From an uncultured Synergistales bacterium (GTDB taxonomy: Bacteria > Synergistota > Synergistia > Synergistales > Aminobacteriaceae), in assembly GCA_937957815.1 (NCBI GenBank), contig CALFXN010000401.1, forward strand, positions 1 through 11,164: a stretch of DNA of 11,164 nt, in the 5' to 3' direction. Position numbers and translations under genes: made by a program. A model generated the notes under the pieces. That model was not told the DNA's origin. It searched no databases and saw nothing but the letters and a program-made list of their open reading frames with translations. Of this stretch, positions 1 through 5,776 are shown in pieces. The first letter of the stretch is position 1; each line of letters opens with the position of its first letter.

Positions 1-1
1 G

Positions 2-361
2 AAGACGAAGGAATGCGTCCTTGCCGTACCGACCGTCGACATCGCGGAAACGGCGGTCCGCATCGGCGACTGCTCCGGCGCGAATGTCGACAAGTTCCGG
101 GAGTTCGGGCTGACGCCTGCGCCGGCCGCGGACGTCATCGCGCCGCTCGTGGCCGAATGCCTCGCCTGTCTGGAGTGCCGCGTGGACGGTTACGTCGAGG
201 GACCGGGCATCGTCCTTCTGAAGGGCGTACGGGCGTGGATCGACGCCGCCCGGAAGGAGCGGCGCACCTTCCACGCCGTCGGCGACGGAACGTTCGTCGT
301 CGACGGCGAAACCATGAATCTGCGCTGTCTGATGGAGGACAAGCTTCCCCCCGGCGTGTGA
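2..361 (+). CDS. Flavin reductase family protein (flavoredoxin-like), 3' part
   Basis: Only the last 119 residues are in the window; the gene enters from the left in the frame that begins at base 2 and stops at TGA 359-361. Members of this FMN-binding split-barrel family are about 190 residues and pass electrons to or from FMN in the cytoplasm of anaerobes. The visible part has the family's C-terminal pattern: ECVLAVPTVD near the left edge, then a D-C-S-G stretch, VDKF, FGLTP, and AECLACLECRV, ending in a lysine- and tryptophan-containing strand (KGVRAWID) and a GDGTFVVDGE hairpin. An ATG at 149 is internal and is not the true start. The partner and substrate cannot be told from this fragment. 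It reads toward the next operon but is separated from it by a 230-bp gap with its own -10 box, so it is probably a separate unit. Confidence 0.85.
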   Translation, partial: KTKECVLAVPTVDIAETAVRIGDCSGANVDKFREFGLTPAPAADVIAPLVAECLACLECRVDGYVEGPGIVLLKGVRAWIDAARKERRTFHAVGDGTFVVDGETMNLRCLMEDKLPPGV

Positions 362-363
362 AA

Positions 364-377
364 CGGCGCTTTCGCCG
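364..377 (+). terminator. Short hairpin just after the flavin reductase stop
   Basis: A perfect 5-bp GC stem (CGGCG/CGCCG) with a CTTT loop starts two bases after the stop codon. It is placed like a terminator but no T run follows it, so an intrinsic terminator is only a weak possibility. Confidence 0.25.
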
Positions 378-453
378 CATTCGACGGCCCGACCGCCTGC
401 CCGAAGACGCCCCTTCCGTCCGCCGCGACGTTTCGTTGCATCTCATAAGAGAC

Positions 454-459
454 TATAAT
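454..459 (+). promoter_or_regulatory. Candidate -10 box for the ADC-SDR operon
   Basis: A perfect TATAAT sits in a locally AT-rich patch (about 440-510) of an otherwise GC-rich region, 137 bases before the likely GTG start of the decarboxylase-like gene. No convincing -35 is present at 16-18 bp: TTGCAT at 436-441 is too close, with a 12-bp spacer. The rest of 362-595 shows no gene; reading frames through it on both strands are shadows. Confidence 0.45.
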
Positions 460-595
460 TAGCACAAAATGACACATTGAAGAAAAATATTGCGTCGGCC
501 ACAAAATATACAATTCCCGCTCGGGCCGCCATCGACGGACCGCGCGGCTTTCCGGCCGGGAGTATCGTTTTCAATCCAAGCAGGGGGTGAAGCAC

Positions 596-1396
596 GTGAG
601 AGGCAGGTTCGTGTTCCAGGAGGATTTCGTCTACAGCATGCCCGTCCACTTCGGGGGACATCCGTTCTATCCCGTGCGGACGGTGTATGGCGACATGTCC
701 GGCATCAACGTCCGGTTCGAGACCGAGCCGGATGCGTTGCTGCCCCTCATTCCGGAGGCGTTCGAACTCCGCGGGCCGACCGTGTCCGTCCAGTACGCCA
801 ACGCCCGCGACGTCGAGTGGATGGCGGGGGGCGAGTACCGGCTCATACAGGTCTCCGCGCCCGTCCGGTACATGGGAAACTCCGAGGGGCTCGAAGGGGA
901 GTACGTCTTCGTCATCTGGGAGAACAAGGCCTGCCCGATCATCGGCGGCCGCGAGGAGGACGGAATGCCGAAGGTCTTCGCCGACATCGCGTCCGAACGG
1001 CACATCGGCGACCGCTGGTTCACGTCCGCGAGCTTCGAGAGCTTCGGCTTCCTGGCGCTCGATTTCACGTCGAAGGGCGAGCTGCCCGAACGCGACGTCG
1101 CGGTCATGAACGAAAATTCCAAAGTCAACTTCTTCGGCTGGCGCTATCTTCCGAACCTCGGGAAGGGCGGCGCGGCGCTGAGCCACGCGACGCTCTATCC
1201 GCAGGAGATGCGGGTGAACCGCGCGTGGACGGGCGAGGGCGCGATCCGGTGGACGAAGCCCTCGTACGAACAGCACCCGCTCCAGTGGAGGATCATCGGA
1301 ACGCTGGCGGACCTTCCGGTCGTCCGGAGCCTCGGCGCGTCGATGTTCCGGGGGGTCGCGAGGCTCAACGTCGGCGATTCGAGAATGTTGCCGTAG
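596..1396 (+). CDS. Acetoacetate decarboxylase family protein
   Basis: This 266-residue protein belongs to the acetoacetate decarboxylase (ADC) family, whose founding members remove CO2 from acetoacetate through a lysine Schiff base. The recognisable core is VPVRYMG-like strand, EYVFVIWEN, then GREEDGMPKVFADI, where Lys126 in GMPK matches the Schiff-base lysine. The second lysine next to it in the classical enzyme, which lowers its pKa, is valine here. The substrate may therefore be different, as in many ADC-like proteins with aldolase- or dehydratase-type chemistry. I place the start at GTG 596 because AGGGGG (582-587) lies 8 bp upstream; an in-frame GTG at 587 adds three residues but overlaps that site. 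The SDR gene begins 18 bp downstream behind a nearly identical ribosome binding site, so the two form an operon and may act on the same keto compound (inference). Confidence 0.85.
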   Translation: MRGRFVFQEDFVYSMPVHFGGHPFYPVRTVYGDMSGINVRFETEPDALLPLIPEAFELRGPTVSVQYANARDVEWMAGGEYRLIQVSAPVRYMGNSEGLEGEYVFVIWENKACPIIGGREEDGMPKVFADIASERHIGDRWFTSASFESFGFLALDFTSKGELPERDVAVMNENSKVNFFGWRYLPNLGKGGAALSHATLYPQEMRVNRAWTGEGAIRWTKPSYEQHPLQWRIIGTLADLPVVRSLGASMFRGVARLNVGDSRMLP

Positions 1397-1414
1397 GGAA
1401 GGGGGACGAAGAAC

Positions 1415-2221
1415 GTGAGCGGATATTACGAGGACACAGTGGCGGTGGTGACGGGAGCGGCATCGGGCATCGGGCTGGGGATAACCGAGCGCCTGCTCTC
1501 GAAGGGCGCGAAGGCCGTCTTCATGGGCGACCTGAAGGAGGGCAACCTCCGGAAGGAGTCCGACCGGCTGAACCGCGACTATCCGGGCCGGGTCGTTCCC
1601 GTATGCACCGACGTCACGAAGCAGGAGCAGGTCGCCGGACTCGTCGGCAGCGCGAAGGCGTTCGACGGGCATCTCGATTTCGTGTTCAACAACGCGGGGA
1701 TGGGGATGACGCTTCCGACGGAAAAGATCACGTTCGAGATCTGGCGGTTCATCCTCGACCTGAACGTGATGGGCGTGGTCCACGGGACGTACGCCGCGAT
1801 TCCGCTCATGCGGGAGGAGGGCTTCGGCCACATCGTCAACACCGGATCGATTACGGGGCGGATCCCCGTCCCGTACCAGGCGGTCTACGCCGCGAGCAAG
1901 GCGGCCGTCATCTCCATGACGGAGAGCCTGCACTACGAACTGGAGCCCGAGGGGCTGCGCTTCAGCGTCTTCTGCCCCGCCAACGTCGTCACGCCGATCT
2001 TCGGCGGCCTGACGCCGCCGCCCGACTCCATCAGCGTCGACGAGGCGGTCGCGTACGTTCTCGACGAGGTGGAGAAGAAGGCGCTCCTGATCATCCTGCC
2101 GCAGTCCGCGCGCGACTTCGAAGCCCTGTACCGGGAGAAAAGAGACGAATTCGACGTGTTTGCCCGAAAGCTGGCGGCCGAACGCCGGGAGAACTACCGC
2201 ACCAAGGGAACGTACTTCTAG
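1415..2221 (+). CDS. Short-chain dehydrogenase/reductase (classical SDR)
   Basis: This 268-residue cytoplasmic NAD(P)-dependent oxidoreductase has every classical SDR mark: the TGAASGIG nucleotide loop at residues 13-20, Asp39 after the second strand (favouring NAD over NADP), DV at 66-67, NNAG at 92-95, Asn117, catalytic Ser145 in a TGSITG strand, and Tyr158-x-x-x-Lys162 (YAASK). The length is normal for the family. The start is GTG 1415, preceded by AAGGGGG at a 9-bp distance. It follows the ADC-like gene by 18 bp and is clearly co-transcribed. A keto product of that enzyme being reduced here, or a hydroxy substrate being oxidised first, is plausible but is inference. The C-terminal 50 residues are charged and helical. 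It ends 25 bp from the converging C45 hydrolase gene. Exact substrate unknown. Confidence 0.92.
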   Translation: MSGYYEDTVAVVTGAASGIGLGITERLLSKGAKAVFMGDLKEGNLRKESDRLNRDYPGRVVPVCTDVTKQEQVAGLVGSAKAFDGHLDFVFNNAGMGMTLPTEKITFEIWRFILDLNVMGVVHGTYAAIPLMREEGFGHIVNTGSITGRIPVPYQAVYAASKAAVISMTESLHYELEPEGLRFSVFCPANVVTPIFGGLTPPPDSISVDEAVAYVLDEVEKKALLIILPQSARDFEALYREKRDEFDVFARKLAAERRENYRTKGTYF

Positions 2222-2233
2222 AGCGATGTCCCC

Positions 2234-2246
2234 GGGCGGATCGCCC
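2234..2246. terminator. Small hairpin between converging genes
   Basis: GGGCG-GAT-CGCCC forms a 5-bp GC stem with a 3-base loop in the 25 bp between the SDR stop and the C45 hydrolase stop. No T run follows on either strand, so it may only assist termination. Confidence 0.3.
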
Positions 2247-3335
2247 CTATTCGCCGCTTCGGGCGGAAGCGGAATACGCCGAGAACGCGCGCTTGCAGGG
2301 GTTTGAATCGCTGAGCCAGATGGTCCGCTCCGTCAGGTTCATGATCATTGAGTAGACCGACGCGAGACGCTTTCCCTCCGGGTCGCGCGGGTCCTCGTGG
2401 CGGCAGATCGAATCGGGATGGTTCGCGTGGTCGGAGAGGAGCTCCGCGCAGCGGTCGACGTCGACGCACCCCTCGCTCGCCGAGAGGAGGACGTCGATGC
2501 GCCCGAGCCGCTGGAACGTGTCGGGCAGGATCGTCTTCCCGGTGTCCGGGACGCGGCCGACGAGGTTCGGGGCCGTGAAGTGGTTCGTGTGCGCGAGCCA
2601 CCCGCGTTCCGCGTAGAACACCCAGTAGTCCTCGGGGCACGCCTCGATGTCGATGATCTCTCCTTCGGACGTCCCGACGACGAAATTGGCCGAGCTCGCC
2701 CGCTTCGCGAGTGCGACGCTCTGGACCGCGTCGGAGAGCGTCCGGGAGTCCATGATCCCCCGGAGCAGAATGTGGACGGGAACGCCCGGCCCGCCCCTCC
2801 CGGTGCTCAGGGCGTTGAAGCAGAGCCCGAGCCCCGCGTCGTTGAGCCCCCTGCCGCCCACCATCCCGGCCTCCGCGATCATCGTGAGCGTGGGCTCCGG
2901 CGGCTGTTCGAGCGTCACGACGACGACGGAATCCCGCTGGCGGCGGATCCAGTCCCAGTTCTGGCAGACGTAGGTACTGCCATCGGCGGACGCGACCGGC
3001 GAGACGCCGAACGCCGTGCAGCCGTCGACGCACCGGTCGAGGACGATCTCGCTCCGGACGTTCAGGGCGAGGATGTCGCCGAAATCCCGCCCCGAGCCTT
3101 CGGCGATCCCTTCCATCTCCCCGACGGCCTTGGGGCAGTAGTCACGGATGAACGGAAGGTAGTCGAGAGCCAGGGCCTTCGCGCTCTCCCACGAGATTTC
3201 GCTGAAGGCGGCGAACATGTCCGCGTAGTTCCGGACGCTCGCGTCGATCATGGAGCGGCAGGCGCCGCCGTAGAGCCGTCCGCGTTCTTTCGGGGTTCCC
3301 GCAAGTTTCACTTGGGGGTATCGCGTGTTCGTCAC
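2247..3335 (-). CDS. C45 family autoproteolytic acyltransferase/hydrolase
   Basis: This 362-residue protein matches the peptidase C45 family (acyl-CoA:6-aminopenicillanic acid acyltransferase type), N-terminal-nucleophile enzymes that cut themselves before a cysteine. That cysteine is seen as Cys106 in DGCTAFGVSP. It is followed by the usual pattern: an NWDW element (QNWDW), a long strand, GMVGGRGLNDAGLGLCFNAL, a hydrophobic helix, SANFVVGTSEGEIIDIEACP, and AHTNHF. The family hydrolyses or transfers amides such as acyl-amino acids; the substrate here is not predictable. I chose GTG 3335, where AAAGGA lies 10 bp upstream and the protein opens TNTRYPQVKLAGTPKERG as relatives do. A longer open frame upstream (to 4133) lies opposite the next gene and is a shadow. 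It follows the outer membrane protein gene by 35 bp and is probably co-transcribed. No signal peptide is seen, so it is likely cytoplasmic. Confidence 0.88.
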   Translation of the reverse strand: MTNTRYPQVKLAGTPKERGRLYGGACRSMIDASVRNYADMFAAFSEISWESAKALALDYLPFIRDYCPKAVGEMEGIAEGSGRDFGDILALNVRSEIVLDRCVDGCTAFGVSPVASADGSTYVCQNWDWIRRQRDSVVVVTLEQPPEPTLTMIAEAGMVGGRGLNDAGLGLCFNALSTGRGGPGVPVHILLRGIMDSRTLSDAVQSVALAKRASSANFVVGTSEGEIIDIEACPEDYWVFYAERGWLAHTNHFTAPNLVGRVPDTGKTILPDTFQRLGRIDVLLSASEGCVDVDRCAELLSDHANHPDSICRHEDPRDPEGKRLASVYSMIMNLTERTIWLSDSNPCKRAFSAYSASARSGE

Positions 3336-3370
3336 CGCAATCACGTCCTTTCGGAATCGCCCCCGGGGCG

Positions 3371-4153
3371 TCAGAGGCTCCAGTTCAGTCCGATGAAGAT
3401 CCCGTCGTTGTACGTGTCCATCACGAAGCCGTTCTTTTCGTAGTCCAGATAGAGATACCGGTAGCCCAGTTCGATCGAGAACCGTTTCGAGATCCGCCAG
3501 GAAAAGTCCGCCATGGCCTCCCACGTGAAATCCGATCCGACGCCGAACCCGCCCGCGTCGAGCATCCCGATGAAGGACAGCGTGGGCGAGAGCTGTTTTT
3601 CGAAGCGGACGCCGACGATCGGGTCGATCCAGCTTTCGTCGTCCTTGTAGCTCTTGAGCGTGACCGACGCGGTCCGGAAGGTCAGGCGGTTCGTGAGGCC
3701 CCAGTAGCGGACGCCCGCGAAAGCGTACGCGGCCGCGGAGTCGCTTTCGTAGACGCGCGTCCCCCATGCGGCCTGCATCCGCTTCATGGTGATGTCGACG
3801 TCCGCGAACAGGGCCCCCTGTTCCTCGTGCAGCGTGTAGGGCTCCGTGTCCGCCGCGTCGAGATACATCCCGTCGAAGAAGAAATACTGCTTCCCCTTGA
3901 ACCCCTGGAACGCGAGAAGCCCCGTCTTGTCGGCGTGGTCGAGGACATCGCTGAAGCTCAGATCGACGTGCGCCTTTCGCCCCATGACGCCGACCGTCCC
4001 GACGACGCCGCACGCCCAGACGTAGGGCGTCACGGAAAATCGCCATTCGGACGAATCCGCCTCGTCCGACGCGATCGCCGGCGGAAGTCCCGCGAAAAGC
4101 GGCGAAAGGACGAGAAGAAGCGACAACGCACACACGCGATGGAACAATTTCAT
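3371..4153 (-). CDS. Outer membrane beta-barrel protein, function unknown
   Basis: This 260-residue protein begins with a clear signal peptide: K-L-F-H-R, a leucine/alanine-rich core, and a likely cleavage after about residue 28-29 (PAIAS-DEA). The mature part consists of alternating amphipathic strands with aromatic girdles (WRFSVTPYVWA, YFFFDGMYL, YAFAGVRYWG, ELGYRYLYLDY) and ends GIFIGLNWSL, consistent with a small barrel of about 8-10 strands. The final residue is Leu rather than the common Phe. It resembles a family annotated only as outer membrane or hypothetical protein, with a W-x-x-x-x-TPYxWA opening followed by SFSDVL. ATG 4153 is well supported by GGGAGG at a 7-bp spacing. The C45 hydrolase follows in the same transcript. 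The barrel shows the host has an outer membrane. Role unknown; a small pore or an adhesin-like scaffold are both possible. Confidence 0.8.
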   Translation of the reverse strand: MKLFHRVCALSLLLVLSPLFAGLPPAIASDEADSSEWRFSVTPYVWACGVVGTVGVMGRKAHVDLSFSDVLDHADKTGLLAFQGFKGKQYFFFDGMYLDAADTEPYTLHEEQGALFADVDITMKRMQAAWGTRVYESDSAAAYAFAGVRYWGLTNRLTFRTASVTLKSYKDDESWIDPIVGVRFEKQLSPTLSFIGMLDAGGFGVGSDFTWEAMADFSWRISKRFSIELGYRYLYLDYEKNGFVMDTYNDGIFIGLNWSL

Positions 4154-4235
4154 GTGAAGGCCTCCCGGTATATTTCTCCGCCGTGCGGAACGCGCCGGTT
4201 CCCCTGCGTTCCCTTCTGCGGATGCGATACCGGTG

Positions 4236-4244
4236 ATTGTAGCA
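4236..4244 (-). promoter_or_regulatory. Extended -10 promoter for the barrel protein-C45 pair
   Basis: On the minus strand TGCTACAAT is an extended -10 (TGn plus TACAAT, one mismatch to consensus), about 80 bp before the ATG at 4153. No good -35 is seen, which extended -10 promoters can tolerate. It diverges from the SIR2 gene promoter about 130 bp away; I see no gene in 4154-4430. Confidence 0.5.
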
Positions 4245-4371
4245 GCTTTTTGGGTCGGCGCACGGGGGCGTGATGCGGGGCGATGTTTTGCGGGAAGGCG
4301 GGGAGGGAGGGGGAGCGGGGAAATCCGCAGAAAAGAATTACCGTCGTTCGGCGTGGAGTCGAAATAAGAAT

Positions 4372-4380
4372 TGCTATAAT
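4372..4380 (+). promoter_or_regulatory. Extended -10 promoter of the SIR2 defence gene
   Basis: TGCTATAAT is a perfect extended -10 in an AT-rich stretch. Transcription should start near 4387, giving a leader of about 44 nucleotides. No -35 with correct spacing is apparent. Confidence 0.6.
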
Positions 4381-4409
4381 AAACATATCGAATATTATGC
4401 TCTTTTAGG

Positions 4410-4423
4410 TCCTCCGGGGAGGA
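4410..4423 (+). promoter_or_regulatory. Leader hairpin that masks the SIR2 gene ribosome binding site
   Basis: TCCTCC (4410-4415) and GGAGGA (4418-4423) are perfect inverted repeats. In RNA a 5-bp stem with a CGGG loop pairs the strong Shine-Dalgarno GGGGAGG (4416-4422) with a sequence that copies the 16S rRNA anti-Shine-Dalgarno core. The start ATG at 4431 lies 8 bases beyond. Visible in sequence; a regulatory effect is inference. Confidence 0.5.
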
Positions 4424-4430
4424 ATCGTTC

Positions 4431-5660
4431 ATGCTGGTGACGCCGTCCGTCGATCTGCCCGATTCTCTGCTCGAAAGTATGGAAGCGGGGAAACTGGTCG
4501 TCTTTGCGGGCGCCGGCGTTTCCATGGGAGCCCCCGCGAATCTGCCGAGCTTCCGCGGACTTGTTGTGGAAATCGGCACAGAGTACGGCATTGAATTGAA
4601 GAAGGGAGAGCAACCGGACTTTTTCCTCGGAGAACTGGAACGGAGAGAGATCGAAATTCATCGGGCGGCGATGTCCCGCCTTGGAGACCCAGCCGCACGG
4701 CATACGCTGCTCCACGAAGCGCTCCTCAAACTCTTTCCGGATGGCGACCACATTCGCGTCGTCACGACGAATATGGACGACCTCTTCGCGTCGGCATTCC
4801 GATCTCTCCATAATAAGGAGCCGAAGCTCTTTACCGCGCCTGCGTTGCCTCTGGGAAGCGACTTCACCGGAATCGTTCACATTCACGGCTCGCTTCACGA
4901 CGAACCGCGACGGACCGTGTTCACGGACGAAGATTTCGGCCGGGCCTACCTGACGGAGGGGTGGGCCCGCCGCTTTCTTCTCGACCTGTTCCGGAGCTAC
5001 ACGGTGCTCTTTGTCGGCTACAGTCACGACGATACGGTGTTGACGTATCTGGTGAGGGGGCTGCCGTCCAGAACAAGTTTTCAAGAAAAGAGTGGTCCGT
5101 TGCCGGAACGCTTTTCTTTGGTGCTCGATGTCGATTTGGAGGAAAACGGTCAAAAATGGCGCAGTTTGGATATCGCGGCAATACCCTACCCGACGGGGAG
5201 CGGAACAGACCATCATGCGGAACTTCTCCCGGTGATCATAAACACCGGAAAGTACATACATGCGGATTATGTTGATCATCGGAACAGAATCACGGAAATA
5301 GCCCGGAATCGTCCATCACGTGCCGATTCCATGGATTGTGAGTACAGCTATTTGCAAAGGCAGCTTCGACGCAAAGAAATGGTTCGTTTTTTCACGACTG
5401 CGGCCGTCGGAGAATATGCGGGCAAGTGGCTTCCATGGATTTTGAGGAATATTGATGCGTTTCGGGTGCTTTTCGATGGAAAAGCAAGGAACATCTCAGG
5501 GGCCGGTGAAATTTTTGCAGAGTGGTATGCCGAACAGGTGGTGTTCTCGACTAAAAAAAAATGCGCTTTCGGTATTTCAGGAAATGAAGGGAGAGGTCTC
5601 CCCCTGTCTTTGGAATGGAATAGCGCGGGCTATGTGGAGAGATCGAAGAGATGCAAATAG
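4431..5660 (+). CDS. SIR2-domain NADase, N-terminal fragment of a split anti-phage protein
   Basis: This is the N-terminal piece of a defence-associated sirtuin. Residues 20-300 form a SIR2-like Rossmann domain: GAGVS at 27-31, LPSF at 38-41 in place of the deacetylase IPDFR, TTNMD at 112-116, the catalytic-histidine motif HIHGSL at 150-155, and VGYSHDD at 195-201. There is no zinc-binding Cys4 module. This is the form found in anti-phage SIR2 proteins, which deplete NAD+ on infection, rather than in protein deacetylases. ATG 4431 has GGGGAGG 8 bp upstream. The real family sequence follows this frame only to the run of nine A at 5553-5561 (residues 375-377). After it the frame gives a low-quality 32-residue tail and stops, while the natural continuation is one frame over. 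If read as is, the product is 409 residues with a complete catalytic domain but no sensing part. Confidence 0.85.
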   Translation: MLVTPSVDLPDSLLESMEAGKLVVFAGAGVSMGAPANLPSFRGLVVEIGTEYGIELKKGEQPDFFLGELERREIEIHRAAMSRLGDPAARHTLLHEALLKLFPDGDHIRVVTTNMDDLFASAFRSLHNKEPKLFTAPALPLGSDFTGIVHIHGSLHDEPRRTVFTDEDFGRAYLTEGWARRFLLDLFRSYTVLFVGYSHDDTVLTYLVRGLPSRTSFQEKSGPLPERFSLVLDVDLEENGQKWRSLDIAAIPYPTGSGTDHHAELLPVIINTGKYIHADYVDHRNRITEIARNRPSRADSMDCEYSYLQRQLRRKEMVRFFTTAAVGEYAGKWLPWILRNIDAFRVLFDGKARNISGAGEIFAEWYAEQVVFSTKKKCAFGISGNEGRGLPLSLEWNSAGYVERSKRCK

Positions 5661-5776
5661 CAAACTCTCCCCAGTTCTTTTCAGACGATTGTGTAATATC
5701 CTAGTGGCGACTTACTCCTCGGGATGTCGCCTCGAATTGCTGTGTTACCTTACAAATTCCTGTCGATTCCCGGGAG

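Noticed and set aside
436..459. TTGCAT as a -35 for the TATAAT at 454
   Set aside because: The spacer is only 12 bp, too short for a sigma-70 promoter.
443..1933. Long open frame of 496 codons on the minus strand
   Set aside because: It lies opposite the ADC-like and SDR genes, is rich in Arg/Pro/His as antisense of GC-rich codons, and has no domain or ribosome site.
490..2355. Open frame of 621 codons on the plus strand
   Set aside because: It is an alternate frame over the ADC-like and SDR genes with Arg/Gly/Pro-rich, low-information protein.
2397..3443. Open frame of 348 codons on the plus strand
   Set aside because: It is antisense to the C45 hydrolase, whose frame carries clear family motifs.
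3336..4133. N-terminal extension of the C45 hydrolase frame to 628 residues
   Set aside because: The extra part is out of frame over the outer membrane protein gene; a GTG with an upstream AAAGGA marks the real start at 3335.
4154..4591. N-terminal extension of the outer membrane protein to 406 residues
   Set aside because: The signal peptide and GGGAGG ribosome site place the start at 4153; the extension runs over the SIR2 gene start.
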